From Oscillospiraceae bacterium (GTDB lineage Bacteria > Bacillota > Clostridia > Oscillospirales > Oscillospiraceae), in assembly GCA_902793285.1 (NCBI GenBank), contig CADBCV010000002.1:1-64000 (forward strand): a stretch of DNA of 64,000 nucleotides, in the 5' to 3' direction. Below, piece by piece: positions 51,345-59,370 of this stretch. The position numbers were made by a program, and so were the translations under genes. Below the pieces are notes generated by a model that saw nothing but the letters and a program-made list of their open reading frames with translations, searched no databases and had not been told where the DNA came from. Every line of letters begins with the position of its first letter. Position 1 is the first letter of the stretch.

Positions 51345-52820
51345 ATGCAGAACATCCCTGAAGTCAAGCTCGGCATCGTTGCCGTATCCCGCGACTGTTT
51401 CCCCATCGGCCTGTCCATCGCGAGACGTGAGGCCATCGTCAAAACCTGCGGCGGCAATATCTATGAGTGCCCCGTCACCGTGGAGAACGAGCGCGACATG
51501 CTCAAGGCAGTCGCGGACGTGAAGGCCGCCGGCTGCAACGCGCTGGTCGTCTTCCTCGGCAACTTCGGCCCCGAGACGCCCGAGACCCTGATCGCCAAGA
51601 ACTTCGACGGCCCCTGCATGTTCGTTGCGGCGGCCGAGGGGGACGGCGACCTCATCAACGGCCGCGGCGACGCCTACTGCGGTATGCTCAACTGTTCCTA
51701 CAACCTCGGTATGCGCCATCTCAGGGGCTATATCCCGGAGTACCCCGTCGGCACCGCGGCGGACATCGGCAAAATGATCAAGGAGTTCTACCCCATAGCC
51801 CGCGCGGTGATCGGCGTGCAGAACCTCAAGATCATCACCTTCGGCCCCCGTCCCCAGGACTTCTTTGCCTGCAACGCGCCCATCAAGGGCCTGTACGAGC
51901 TGGGCGTGGAGATCGAGGAGAACTCCGAGCTGGACCTTCTTGTCAGCTACAAGGCCCACGCCGGCGACAAACGCATCCCCGAGGTCTGCGCCGATATGGC
52001 CGCCGAGATGGGCGAGGGCCGGTATTTCCCCGACCTGCTCGAGCGCATGGCACAGTTTGAGCTGACGCTGCTCGACTGGGCGGAGCAGCACAAGGGCGCG
52101 CGCAAGTACGTCGCCTTTGCCGACAAGTGCTGGCCCGCCTTCCCGGAGCAGTTCGGCTTTGAGCCCTGCTTTGTCAACTCCCGTCTCGCCGCCCGCGGCA
52201 TCCCCGTGAGCTGCGAGGTCGATATCTACGGCGCCCTCTCCGAGTACATCGGCGCCTGCATCTCCGGCGACGCGGTCACCATCCTCGACATCAACAACTC
52301 CGTCCCCGCAAAGATGTGGGCCGAGCAGATCAAGGGCAAGTTCGATTACACCCTGACCGACACCTTCATGGGCTTCCACTGCGGCAACACGCCGAGCTGC
52401 AAGATGTGCGCCGATCGCGCCGTCAAGTACCAGCTCATCCAGCACCGCCTGCTCGAGCCCGCGGGCTCCGATCCCGACTTTACGCGCGGCACCCTCGAGG
52501 GCGACATCGCCCCGGGTGAGATCACCTTCTTCCGCCTCCAGTGCGATTCCGAGGGCAAGCTCCGCTCCTACATCGCCGAGGGCGAGGTCCTGCCCGTCGC
52601 GACCACCAGCTTCGGCGGCATCGGCGTCTTCGCCATCCATGAGATGGGCCGCTTCTATCGCCATGTCCTCATCCAGAAGCGCTTCCCGCACCACGGCGCC
52701 GTCGCCTTCGGCCACCACGGCAAGGCCCTCTTTGAGGTGTTCAAGTTCCTCGGCGTGGAGGATATCGGCTACAACCAGCCCAAGTCCCTCCCGTATCCCA
52801 CGGAGAACCCCTGGGCCTGA
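51345..52820 (+). CDS. L-fucose/L-arabinose isomerase-like protein
   Basis: 491 aa of the FucI/AraA-type sugar isomerase fold. N-terminal Rossmann-like domain (IGLSIARREAIVKTC, ALVVFLGNFGPETP), central EVDIYGALSEYIGACISGD with a metal Glu/Asp (ADKCWPAF, EVDIYGAL), and C-terminal HHGAVAFGHHGKALFEVF with the metal-ligand His. Gene order kinase-isomerase indicates an aldose is converted to a ketose and phosphorylated by the kinase. The precise sugar is uncertain. Start follows GAAGGAGGAAAGC. Confidence 0.85.
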   Translation: MQNIPEVKLGIVAVSRDCFPIGLSIARREAIVKTCGGNIYECPVTVENERDMLKAVADVKAAGCNALVVFLGNFGPETPETLIAKNFDGPCMFVAAAEGDGDLINGRGDAYCGMLNCSYNLGMRHLRGYIPEYPVGTAADIGKMIKEFYPIARAVIGVQNLKIITFGPRPQDFFACNAPIKGLYELGVEIEENSELDLLVSYKAHAGDKRIPEVCADMAAEMGEGRYFPDLLERMAQFELTLLDWAEQHKGARKYVAFADKCWPAFPEQFGFEPCFVNSRLAARGIPVSCEVDIYGALSEYIGACISGDAVTILDINNSVPAKMWAEQIKGKFDYTLTDTFMGFHCGNTPSCKMCADRAVKYQLIQHRLLEPAGSDPDFTRGTLEGDIAPGEITFFRLQCDSEGKLRSYIAEGEVLPVATTSFGGIGVFAIHEMGRFYRHVLIQKRFPHHGAVAFGHHGKALFEVFKFLGVEDIGYNQPKSLPYPTENPWA

Positions 52821-52866
52821 TTTCGACGAAAAAGGTAACAGGTTGAAGGGCCTGTAGAAAAGCAAC

Positions 52867-53011
52867 GTAGGGGAGGGGCTTGCCCCACCCGGCAGTACCA
52901 GATCACAATTAAAAGCAATGTACGGCGAAATCGTAACAAACTACGAAATCGCCGTACTTTTTTATTGTTGATGCTTTTTATCCGCGCGGGAGGGGCAAGC
53001 CCCTCCCCTGC
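52867..53011 (+). repeat. Dispersed nested-palindrome element, copy 3
   Basis: 145 bp, same orientation as copy 2, again between convergent genes. Ends GTAGGGGAGGGGCTTGCCCC and GGGGCAAGCCCCTCCCCTGC (one change from copy 2); central TGTACGGCGAAATCGTA / TACGAAATCGCCGTAC. The spacers between the arms differ from copies 1 and 2 while arms are conserved. Confidence 0.9.
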
Positions 53012-53037
53012 GGCATAGGCCGACTTTCCAAGCTGTT

Positions 53038-53211
53038 CTATTGCTTCTGCCGGCAGGCGGTGCACATGCCGCAGTGCGCGCAGTTGCCGCCGCAGGACGA
53101 TTTGCCCTGCTTTTTATCCCGGATGAGACTGCGGATGATCCCGAAGACCGCGGCAATCAGCAGCAGCGTCACCGCGATCGTGCCGAGATTTGCGTAAAGC
53201 CACATGAGCAT
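53038..53211 (-). CDS. FeoB-associated Cys-rich membrane peptide
   Basis: 57 aa: MLMWLYANLGTIAVTLLLIA start, one membrane helix (~5-25), a basic stretch RSLIRDKKQGK, and a Cys tail CGGNCAHCGMCTACRQKQ with CxxxCxxCxxCxxC spacing, possibly binding Fe2+ or a cluster near FeoB. The ATG at 53211 follows GAGAGGGGCGCGTACC, 17 bp after feoB. Small Cys-rich partners of FeoB are common in Firmicutes. Confidence 0.88.
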   Translation of the reverse strand: MLMWLYANLGTIAVTLLLIAAVFGIIRSLIRDKKQGKSSCGGNCAHCGMCTACRQKQ

Positions 53212-53227
53212 GGTACGCGCCCCTCTC

Positions 53228-55624
53228 TTAAGCCACAGCCGTGAGCTTGTCGGCTTCCTTGTACTTCCGGAAGAAGAGCATGTAAACGATGCAGCAGAGC
53301 GCCGCCACAGCAAAGATAAGGCCGATGACGTTCACATGGCCCGTGAAGAGCCCGCCGAACTGGTTGATCATCAGGGACACGAGATAGGCAAAGCCGCACT
53401 GATAGCCGATGGCAAACCAGGTCCATTTGGGGTTGTTCATCTCCCGCTTGATGGCGCCGATGGCCGCAAAGCACGGGGCGCAGAGGAGGTTGAACACCAG
53501 GAAGGAGTAGCCCGTCACGCCGGTGAAAGCCTGGGACAGGGCCTGCCATGCGGTCTGCTCGCCGCCGCCGTAGAGGATGCCCATGGTGCCGACGATGTTC
53601 TCCTTGGCGACAAGCCCCGTGATGGACGCGACAGCCGCCTGCCAGTTGCCCCAGCCGAGGGGCGCGAAGATCCAGGCGATGGCCCCGCCGATTTTCGCGA
53701 GGATCGAGAGCTCCAGCTCCTCCTCGCCGAGCATCCGGAAGCCGTCCTCCGTGAAGCCGAAGAAGCTCGTAAACCACACAACGATGGTGGAGAGCAGAAT
53801 GATGGTGCCGGCCTTCTTGATGAAGGACCAGCCGCGCTCCCACATGGAGCGGAGAACATTGCCGAGCGTCGGCCAGTGGTAGGCGGGCAGCTCCATGACG
53901 AAGGGGGCAGGGTTGCCGGCAAACATCCGGGTCTTCTTCAGCATGATGCCGGAGACCACGATCGCCGCCATGCCGATGAAGTAGGCGGAGGTGGACACCC
54001 AGGGGGAGCCGCCGAAGATCGCGCCCGCGATCATGCCGATGAAGGGGACCTTGGCCCCGCAGGGGATAAAGGTCGTGGTCATGATGGTCATGCGGCGGTC
54101 GCGCTCGTTTTCAATGGTGCGGCTCGCCATGATGCCGGGCACGCCGCAGCCCACGCCGATGAGCATCGGGATGAAGGACTTGCCGGAGAGACCGAACTTG
54201 CGGAACACGCGGTCCAGCACGAAGGCGATGCGCGCCATGTAGCCGCAGGCTTCCAGGAAGGCCAGCAGCAGAAACAGCACCAGCATCTGCGGCACAAAGC
54301 CCAGCACCGCGCCGACGCCGGCGACGATCCCGTCCAGGATGAGACCCTTGAGCCAGTCCGCCGCGTTGATTTTATCCAAAAGCCTCTCCACCAGGGCCGG
54401 GATGCCGGGGACCCAGGTGCCGTAATCCGCGGGATCGGGCTCCTCGCCGATCTCCTCGAGGGTTTTGCGGGCCTCCTCCAGGTCTTCGAGCGTCGCGGTC
54501 TCCTCGCTGACCTCCAGGGTCTCCTCGTCCTCCACGGCGTAGGTGAACGTATCCTCCGGCTCCCTGCCGTTTTCCTCCACCCAGACGTCATAGCCGTCCA
54601 CGATGAGGGAAGCGTCCGCGTAGCGCTCACTGAGCTCTCCGTATCCGCCGTCCATCCCGAAGAGATGGAAGCCGTCGCCGAAGATGTTGTCGTTCGTGAA
54701 ATCCGTCGCCGGCGCGCCGACAGCCACCATCGCGATCCAGTACACCAGGAACATGACGGCCGCGAAGATGGGCAGCCCCAGGAAGCGGTTGGTCACGATT
54801 CTGTCGATCTTGTCGGAGGCTGTGAGACTGCCCGCGTTTTTCTTTTTGTAGCAGGACTTGATGACCTCGGCAATGTAGATGTAGCGCTCGTTTGTGATGA
54901 TGCTCTCCGCGTCGTCGTCGAGCTCCTTCTCCGCCGCCGCGATGTCGTTTTCAATGTGGGCGAGGGTGTCCGCCGGGATCTGGAGCTGCTCGAGCACCTT
55001 GTCGTCGCGCTCGAAGATCTTGATGGCGTACCAGCGCTGCTGCTCCTCGGGCATGTTATGTACAACGGCCTCCTCAATGTGGGCAAGGGCGTGCTCCACA
55101 GGGCCGGAGAAGCTGTGCAGCGGGATGGTCTTGCCGCTTTTGGCGGCCTCGATCGCGGCCTCGGCAGCCTCCATCGCACCGTCCCCTTTGAGGGCGGAGA
55201 TGGGCATGACGCGGCACCCGAGCTGACGGGAGAGCTCCTTCATGTTGATCTCATCGCCGTTTTTTCTTACAATGTCCATCATGTTCACAGCCAGCACCAC
55301 CGGGATGCCGAGCTCCGTGAGCTGGGTGGTGAGATAGAGGTTTCGCTCCAGGTTCGTGCCGTCGATGATGTTCAGGATGGCGTCGGGGCGCTCGCTGATC
55401 AGGTAGTTTCGCGCGACCACCTCCTCCAGCGTGTAGGGGGACAGGGAATAGATGCCCGGCAGGTCCGTGATCGTCACATCGTCGTGCTTCTTGAGCCTGC
55501 CTTCCTTTTTCTCCACCGTGACGCCGGGCCAGTTGCCGACGAACTGGTTGGAGCCGGTCAGGGCGTTGAACAGGGTGGTTTTGCCGCTGTTCGGGTTGCC
55601 TGCCAGCGCGATACGCAAATTCAT
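53228..55624 (-). CDS. feoB: Ferrous iron transporter FeoB
   Basis: 798 aa. N-terminal GTPase with G1 GNPNSGKTT, G2/G3 GIYSLSPY and DLPG, G4 NMMD; a helical GDI-like region follows (~170-270), then a multi-helix Fe2+ pore with the characteristic Cys (FIPCGAKVPF) and GCGVPGIMASR. Between the first and second pore segments an acidic insert (~325-405, rich in Glu/Asp, e.g. YAVEDEETLEVSEETATLE) enlarges an external loop. The ATG follows AGAAAGGAAGTTAGAATT. An iron-regulator operator and a terminator lie just upstream. Confidence 0.96.
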   Translation of the reverse strand: MNLRIALAGNPNSGKTTLFNALTGSNQFVGNWPGVTVEKKEGRLKKHDDVTITDLPGIYSLSPYTLEEVVARNYLISERPDAILNIIDGTNLERNLYLTTQLTELGIPVVLAVNMMDIVRKNGDEINMKELSRQLGCRVMPISALKGDGAMEAAEAAIEAAKSGKTIPLHSFSGPVEHALAHIEEAVVHNMPEEQQRWYAIKIFERDDKVLEQLQIPADTLAHIENDIAAAEKELDDDAESIITNERYIYIAEVIKSCYKKKNAGSLTASDKIDRIVTNRFLGLPIFAAVMFLVYWIAMVAVGAPATDFTNDNIFGDGFHLFGMDGGYGELSERYADASLIVDGYDVWVEENGREPEDTFTYAVEDEETLEVSEETATLEDLEEARKTLEEIGEEPDPADYGTWVPGIPALVERLLDKINAADWLKGLILDGIVAGVGAVLGFVPQMLVLFLLLAFLEACGYMARIAFVLDRVFRKFGLSGKSFIPMLIGVGCGVPGIMASRTIENERDRRMTIMTTTFIPCGAKVPFIGMIAGAIFGGSPWVSTSAYFIGMAAIVVSGIMLKKTRMFAGNPAPFVMELPAYHWPTLGNVLRSMWERGWSFIKKAGTIILLSTIVVWFTSFFGFTEDGFRMLGEEELELSILAKIGGAIAWIFAPLGWGNWQAAVASITGLVAKENIVGTMGILYGGGEQTAWQALSQAFTGVTGYSFLVFNLLCAPCFAAIGAIKREMNNPKWTWFAIGYQCGFAYLVSLMINQFGGLFTGHVNVIGLIFAVAALCCIVYMLFFRKYKEADKLTAVA

Positions 55625-55649
55625 AATTCTAACTTCCTTTCTCCATAGG

Positions 55650-55667
55650 GGTTAGCAAAATCTAACC
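55650..55667. promoter_or_regulatory. DtxR-type operator upstream of feoB
   Basis: GGTTAGCAAAATCTAACC, perfect 6-bp arms with a 6-bp spacer, 26 bp before the feoB start. Same consensus as the sites at 56207, 56238 and 56839. Confidence 0.8.
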
Positions 55668-55676
55668 TTCGGTCCG

Positions 55677-55699
55677 AAAAAAACTGGGGCCCGCGCCCC
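55677..55699 (-). terminator. Terminator between feoA and feoB
   Basis: On the minus strand GGGGC, loop GCGG, GCCCC, AG, then seven T (55683-55677). Placed 12 bp after the feoA stop and before the feoB operator, suggesting attenuation or a separate feoB promoter. Confidence 0.65.
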
Positions 55700-55710
55700 G
55701 GGGATCAGGG

Positions 55711-55932
55711 TCACTCCACCTCGATCATTTCCGCGTCCGCCTTGCGGATGGAAAGCTCATAATTTCTCACGGTCACCTCGATCGGGTCGCCGAGCGGCGC
55801 GACCTTGCGCACATATACCGGGGTGTGCTTGGTGATCCCCATGTCCATGATGCGGCGCTTGACGGCGCCCTCACCATGGAGCTTCACGACCGTGGCGGTC
55901 TCGCCGATTTTTACGTCTCTGAGCGTTTTCAT
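55711..55932 (-). CDS. feoA: FeoA small SH3-like protein (first, feoB-proximal)
   Basis: 73 aa beta-barrel: KIGETATVVKLHGEGAVKRRIMDMGI, then PVYVRKVAPLGDPIEVTVRNYELSIRKADA. This is the standard FeoA pattern (MGI, PLGDP, RKxDA). It interacts with or modulates FeoB. The ATG follows CAGGAGGAGACA and lies 12 bp after the other feoA. Confidence 0.95.
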   Translation of the reverse strand: MKTLRDVKIGETATVVKLHGEGAVKRRIMDMGITKHTPVYVRKVAPLGDPIEVTVRNYELSIRKADAEMIEVE

Positions 55933-55944
55933 TGTCTCCTCCTG

Positions 55945-56157
55945 TCAAACCATGATTTTTCTCGCAAGTTCGTTGCTGACCGCGACGCGGCTCTCCTTGA
56001 CCTTGACGATCAGGTTCCCGCCGAGCGTGCTCACAACGCTGACCTCGCCCCCGACATGGAAGCCGAGATCTTCCAGGTGCTGCCTGACTTCCGGGCTGCC
56101 GCCGATCCTGCGGATGATCTGCGGCTGACCCATGTCTGCGTAACTGAGAGGCATCAT
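55945..56157 (-). CDS. FeoA-like protein (second, promoter-proximal)
   Basis: 70 aa. Starts with ATGATG after GGAGGAAAGAT. IRRIGGSPEVRQHLEDLGFHVGGEVSVVSTLGGNLIVKVKESRVAVSNELARKI keeps the FeoA barrel pattern, but the PLGDP segment is replaced by LGGN, so it is a divergent paralogue. Two FeoA proteins ahead of FeoB are frequent in clostridia. Confidence 0.9.
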   Translation of the reverse strand: MMPLSYADMGQPQIIRRIGGSPEVRQHLEDLGFHVGGEVSVVSTLGGNLIVKVKESRVAVSNELARKIMV

Positions 56158-56206
56158 ATCTTTCCTCCAAAAGAATAAGCAAATGCTAACTTGTTCCCAA
56201 GAAAAA

Positions 56207-56224
56207 AGTTAGCTTTTTCTAACT
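56207..56224. promoter_or_regulatory. DtxR-type operator downstream of the feo promoter
   Basis: AGTTAGCTTTTTCTAACT, perfect 6-bp arms with a 6-bp spacer, lying around or just after the expected start of the feoA transcript. A weaker third site (right arm CTAACT only) follows at 56175-56192. Confidence 0.8.
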
Positions 56225-56232
56225 CGCGTACT

Positions 56233-56261
56233 ATTATAGTTAGGTTTGGCTAATTTGTCAA
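56233..56261 (-). promoter_or_regulatory. feo operon promoter with operator filling the spacer
   Basis: Minus strand TTGACA (56261-56256), exactly 17 bp, TATAAT (56238-56233): a full consensus promoter. The spacer and its edge form a DtxR-type site on the plus strand, AGTTAGGTTTGGCTAATT (56238-56255), so regulator binding would block RNA polymerase directly. Confidence 0.88.
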
Positions 56262-56339
56262 GTGCTTTGTGAAGATGCATTGATTTTTTGAAAGACTTAT
56301 GGTAAACTGAATATACCACTGAAAAGGGAGTGAAAACTG

Positions 56340-56741
56340 ATGGCCATGCAGGAATCCGGGGAAATGTATCTTGAGACGATTTATATTCTCTCACAGAAAT
56401 CTGCAAAGGTCCGCGGGATCGATGTCGGCGAATATATGGGCTATTCCAAGCCCTCGGTCAGCCGCGCGATCGGTCTCCTGAAGAAGAACGGGCTTGCCAG
56501 GGTCGACGAATTCGGCTCCATCAGGCTGACCGAGGCGGGCGAGGCCAAAGCCAGGAGTATCTATGAGCGGCACACGGTCCTCTCCAGACTCTTCATGAAT
56601 CTCGGCGTGGATGAGGAGACCGCCACCGAAGACGCCTGCCGGATCGAGCATTATATCAGCGACAAATCCTTCAACGCGATCAAGGCCCACATGCTGAAAT
56701 ACGGCGCGAAGCTGGACGAGGCGGAAGCAGAGAAAGAATAA
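56340..56741 (+). CDS. DtxR/MntR-family metal-dependent regulator
   Basis: 133 aa. N-terminal winged HTH (QESGEMYLETIYILSQKSAKVRGIDVGEYMGYSKPSVSRAIGLLKKNGLARVD) and a dimerisation/metal domain with the ERHTVLSRLFMNLGVDEETATEDACRIEHYISD block holding Glu/His/Cys ligands. There is no C-terminal SH3 domain, so it is the short (MntR/IdeR-core) type. Divergent from feoA. It most likely binds the GTTAG-N6-CTAAC sites with Fe2+ (or Mn2+) as co-repressor. Start follows AAAAGGGAGTGAAAACTG. Confidence 0.93.
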   Translation: MAMQESGEMYLETIYILSQKSAKVRGIDVGEYMGYSKPSVSRAIGLLKKNGLARVDEFGSIRLTEAGEAKARSIYERHTVLSRLFMNLGVDEETATEDACRIEHYISDKSFNAIKAHMLKYGAKLDEAEAEKE

Positions 56742-56762
56742 ACTGCCGACTTAATTCGAAAA

Positions 56763-56803
56763 CCCCGACCGATGCAAGACGCATGGGCCGGGGAAATTTT
56801 TTG
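56763..56803 (+). terminator. Terminator after the DtxR-family gene
   Basis: CCCCG-CC-ATGC (56763-56775) pairs with GCAT-GG-CGGGG (56781-56793) with two mismatches, followed by AAATTTTTT. Ends the regulator transcript and insulates the next gene. Confidence 0.7.
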
Positions 56804-56829
56804 GTATTTTCTTTTTTGCCGGACTGTGT

Positions 56830-56856
56830 TATACTTGTGGTTAGAAACTGCTAACT
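56830..56856 (+). promoter_or_regulatory. Promoter -10 and DtxR-type operator of the HMA gene
   Basis: TATACT (56830-56835) is followed at 56839-56856 by GGTTAGAAACTGCTAACT, the fourth copy of the operator, covering the expected start point. The -35 (TTTTCT) is weak. Confidence 0.7.
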
Positions 56857-56879
56857 ACCGGACAAAAGGAGTTGAAGAG

Positions 56880-57134
56880 ATGCTCAAGACAACGCTGAAA
56901 ATCGACGGGATGATATGCTCCATGTGTGAGGCGCATATCAACGATGTGATCCGCAAAACCGTCCCCGACGCGAAGAAAGTAAGCTCCTCCCACACGAAAG
57001 GGGAGGCGAGCTTTTTGACAGAGACCCCGGTGGAGGAGATGCGCCTTCGCCTGGCGATCAACGCCACGGGCTACACCTGCACAGAGATGCGGACGGAGCC
57101 AGCCCAAAAGCACGGCCTCTTCGGCTGGAAATAA
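56880..57134 (+). CDS. Heavy-metal-associated (HMA) domain protein
   Basis: 84 aa. The start MLKTTLKIDGM at 56880 follows AAAGGAGTTGAAGAG. The ferredoxin-like HMA fold carries GMICSMCEAHIND (MxCxxC metal site) and ends with a basic QKHGLFGWK tail. Such proteins are usually copper or other soft-metal chaperones. Its control region bears the same operator as the Feo genes, so it belongs to the local metal regulon; the metal is not certain. Confidence 0.88.
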   Translation: MLKTTLKIDGMICSMCEAHINDVIRKTVPDAKKVSSSHTKGEASFLTETPVEEMRLRLAINATGYTCTEMRTEPAQKHGLFGWK

Positions 57135-57138
57135 AGAA

Positions 57139-57182
57139 AAAACACCTTCCCGGATGCGAAATCGCAGATGGGAAGGTGTTTT
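57139..57182. terminator. Bidirectional terminator between HMA and aminotransferase genes
   Basis: AAAACACCTTCCC (57139-57151) pairs perfectly with GGGAAGGTGTTTT (57170-57182), 13 pairs with an 18-nt loop, A-run before and T-run after, between convergent genes. Confidence 0.85.
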
Positions 57183-57185
57183 ATG

Positions 57186-58349
57186 TCAACCGAACAGACG
57201 ACCGAGACGGCGGAGCGCCTCGTGTAGGGACGCCTCGTCCGCCGCGAAGGACATGCGCAGGCACCCCTCGCCGCCCTCGCCGAAGGCGGTCCCGGGGACG
57301 AGGAGGATGCGCTCCTTTTCCAGAATATACTCCGCAAGCTCCCCGGCGCTCATGCCCCTGTGATCCACGCGGAAGAAGGCGTAGAACGCGCCCTCCGCCC
57401 GTGGGCAGGTAATGCCCGGGATGGCGTTCAGACCGTCGCAGATGAGATCGCGCCGCCTCAGATAGCCGAGGCGCATCGCCTCCGTCTCCGCCGCGCAGTC
57501 GAAGGCCGCGACGGAGGCGGTCTGGGTGAAGGCGGCCGTGCAGTTGAGACTGTTCTGCTGGAACTTCAGCATCACGCGCGCGAGAGAAGGGGAGCTCGCC
57601 GAGTAGCCGATGCGCCAGCCGGTCATGGCGGCGCTCTTGGAGAGACCGTTGAGCGTGATGACCCGGTCGCTTATCTCCGGCAGCGCGCCGAGACTCAGGT
57701 GCTCTCTCCCGTCGTAGATGAGCTTTTCATAGATCTCATCCGCGATGAGGAGCAGATCGTGCGCCAGCACAAAGTCCGCGATGTCCCGCACCTCCTCGGC
57801 GGACAGCACATGGCCCGTGGGGTTGCAGGGATTGCAGACGATGAGCATTTTGCTCCTTGCCGTGACCTTCGCCTCCAGCATCTTGCGCGTGACGCGAAAC
57901 CCGTCCTCAAAGCGGAGCGGCACCGGCACATAGCCTGCCCCCGCCATCAGGATGCCGGAGCGGTAGGAGGGGTAGGCGGGCGTGAGCACGAGGCACTCGT
58001 CCCCCGGCTCGAGAAAGCACATCATCGCCGCAAAGAGCGCGGGCTTTGCCCCGGGGGTGACGATGATCCCGTCCTCGCTGACGTCGATCCCGTTTTCCTC
58101 CCGCAGCTTTCGCACGATACGGCGGCGGAGCGCCGTGGTGCCGGCGGCGCTGGTGTAGTGGGTGTCATTCTGCCGGATCGCCTCGATGGCGGCGGCCTTC
58201 ACAGGCTCCGGCGTGTCATAGTCCGGCTCCCCCGCGGCGAAGGAGAGAATGTCGATCCCCTCCTCGCGCATCCGTATCCCTTTCGCGTTCAGGGCGACGG
58301 TGGGGGACCCGCCGGCCCGCTTCATCCGCTGTGCTTCAAAGTCTCTCAT
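57186..58349 (-). CDS. Class I/II pyridoxal-phosphate aminotransferase (aspartate aminotransferase-like)
   Basis: 387 aa. N-terminal GEPDYDTPEPVKAAAIEAI, CNPCNPTGHVLSAEE (Asn), ADEIYEKLIYDG (Asp/Tyr), Schiff-base Lys in LNGLSKSAAMTGWRIGY, and the substrate Arg in CLRMSFA. Fold type I, subgroup gamma. It begins 2 bp after the TRAP binding-protein stop, so it is the third gene of the TRAP operon and probably acts on the amino or keto acid taken up. Confidence 0.93.
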   Translation of the reverse strand: MRDFEAQRMKRAGGSPTVALNAKGIRMREEGIDILSFAAGEPDYDTPEPVKAAAIEAIRQNDTHYTSAAGTTALRRRIVRKLREENGIDVSEDGIIVTPGAKPALFAAMMCFLEPGDECLVLTPAYPSYRSGILMAGAGYVPVPLRFEDGFRVTRKMLEAKVTARSKMLIVCNPCNPTGHVLSAEEVRDIADFVLAHDLLLIADEIYEKLIYDGREHLSLGALPEISDRVITLNGLSKSAAMTGWRIGYSASSPSLARVMLKFQQNSLNCTAAFTQTASVAAFDCAAETEAMRLGYLRRRDLICDGLNAIPGITCPRAEGAFYAFFRVDHRGMSAGELAEYILEKERILLVPGTAFGEGGEGCLRMSFAADEASLHEALRRLGRLFG

Positions 58350-58351
58350 TT

Positions 58352-59305
58352 TTATTCGATCAGCCCGATCTCCCGGTAGTAGCGGGCGGCCCCGTCATGG
58401 AGCGGCACCCCGGCGAGATCCTCGCACGCCTTCTGGGGATCGGCGGCCTTGAGCGCGGCAAAGTTCGCCGTGAGACTGTCCCAGTTTTCCCAGAACACCT
58501 TCGTCATCTGATAGGCGGTCTCCTCGTCCACATCGGCGGTGAGGAAGAGCGTGAGCTTCACGGCGGAGGTGGGCACGTCCTCCTCCTGCCCGGCGTAGGT
58601 CCCGGCGGGGATGGCGTAGCTTGCGTACCAGGGGTAGTCCGCCTTGAGCGCCTCGACGAGCTCCGCGGGGATGGGCAGCAGGTGCGCGTCGGCGCTTGTG
58701 AGGATCTGGGTCACGCCCGCGTTGGGGGCGCCCGCCATGATCCACGCGCCGTCAAGCTGCTTGTTCTGGATGGCGTCGGCAGAGGAGGCGACATCCATAT
58801 ACTCGGTCTTCATGTCGTCCAGCGTGAGCCCGGCCGTGGCGAGATGGTGCGCCGCCTCGTCAATCGTGGTGGAGCCCGCCGCGCCCACGGAGAAGTGCTT
58901 CCCGGCAAAGTCGGCGAAGCTCTCGATCCCGCTCGCGTCCGTCACGACCACCTGGTTGGGATTATAGTAGAGCCCCGCGAAGATGCGGATGTCGGGGTTC
59001 GCGTCCCCTTCAAAGGCGTCGGTGCCCATCATGGACTGGTAAACGAGATTGGCGTTGGCAATGCCGATCTGGGCCTCGCCGTCCCTGGCCTGGTTGAGAT
59101 TGTCCACACCGCCGCCGGAGGGGGTGGCCACGGCGCGCATACCGGGGATATTCTCGTTCCAGAGCTTTGCGACCTCCACGCTGATGGCGTAGAAGGTGCC
59201 GGCGGTCCCGGCGGTGACGAAGTTGATGTCCGTCGCGGCAGAGGCCGCGGGGGCCGCGGCAATCAGGAGTGCCGCGCACAGGATCAGTGCGAAGATTTTT
59301 TTCAT
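58352..59305 (-). CDS. TAXI-family TRAP transporter solute-binding protein
   Basis: 317 aa. Sec signal peptide MKKIFALILCAALLIAAAPAASA with an ASA cleavage site, then the TAXI signature TAGTAGTFYAISVEVAKLWN and SGGGVDNLNQARDGEAQIGIANA. TAXI proteins bind dicarboxylates or amino acids such as glutamate for secondary uptake. It is paired with the fused TRAP permease 65 bp upstream. Confidence 0.94.
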   Translation of the reverse strand: MKKIFALILCAALLIAAAPAASAATDINFVTAGTAGTFYAISVEVAKLWNENIPGMRAVATPSGGGVDNLNQARDGEAQIGIANANLVYQSMMGTDAFEGDANPDIRIFAGLYYNPNQVVVTDASGIESFADFAGKHFSVGAAGSTTIDEAAHHLATAGLTLDDMKTEYMDVASSADAIQNKQLDGAWIMAGAPNAGVTQILTSADAHLLPIPAELVEALKADYPWYASYAIPAGTYAGQEEDVPTSAVKLTLFLTADVDEETAYQMTKVFWENWDSLTANFAALKAADPQKACEDLAGVPLHDGAARYYREIGLIE

Positions 59306-59370
59306 GCTTGAGCCTTCCTTTCATAACGGGATCTGTATGGATGCAGCGCCGGAACCCCGGCGGTGTATCG

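Noticed and set aside
3739..53011. The repeated palindromes as a CRISPR array or insertion sequence
   Set aside because: Copies are tens of kilobases apart, have no regular spacers and no cas or transposase gene nearby.
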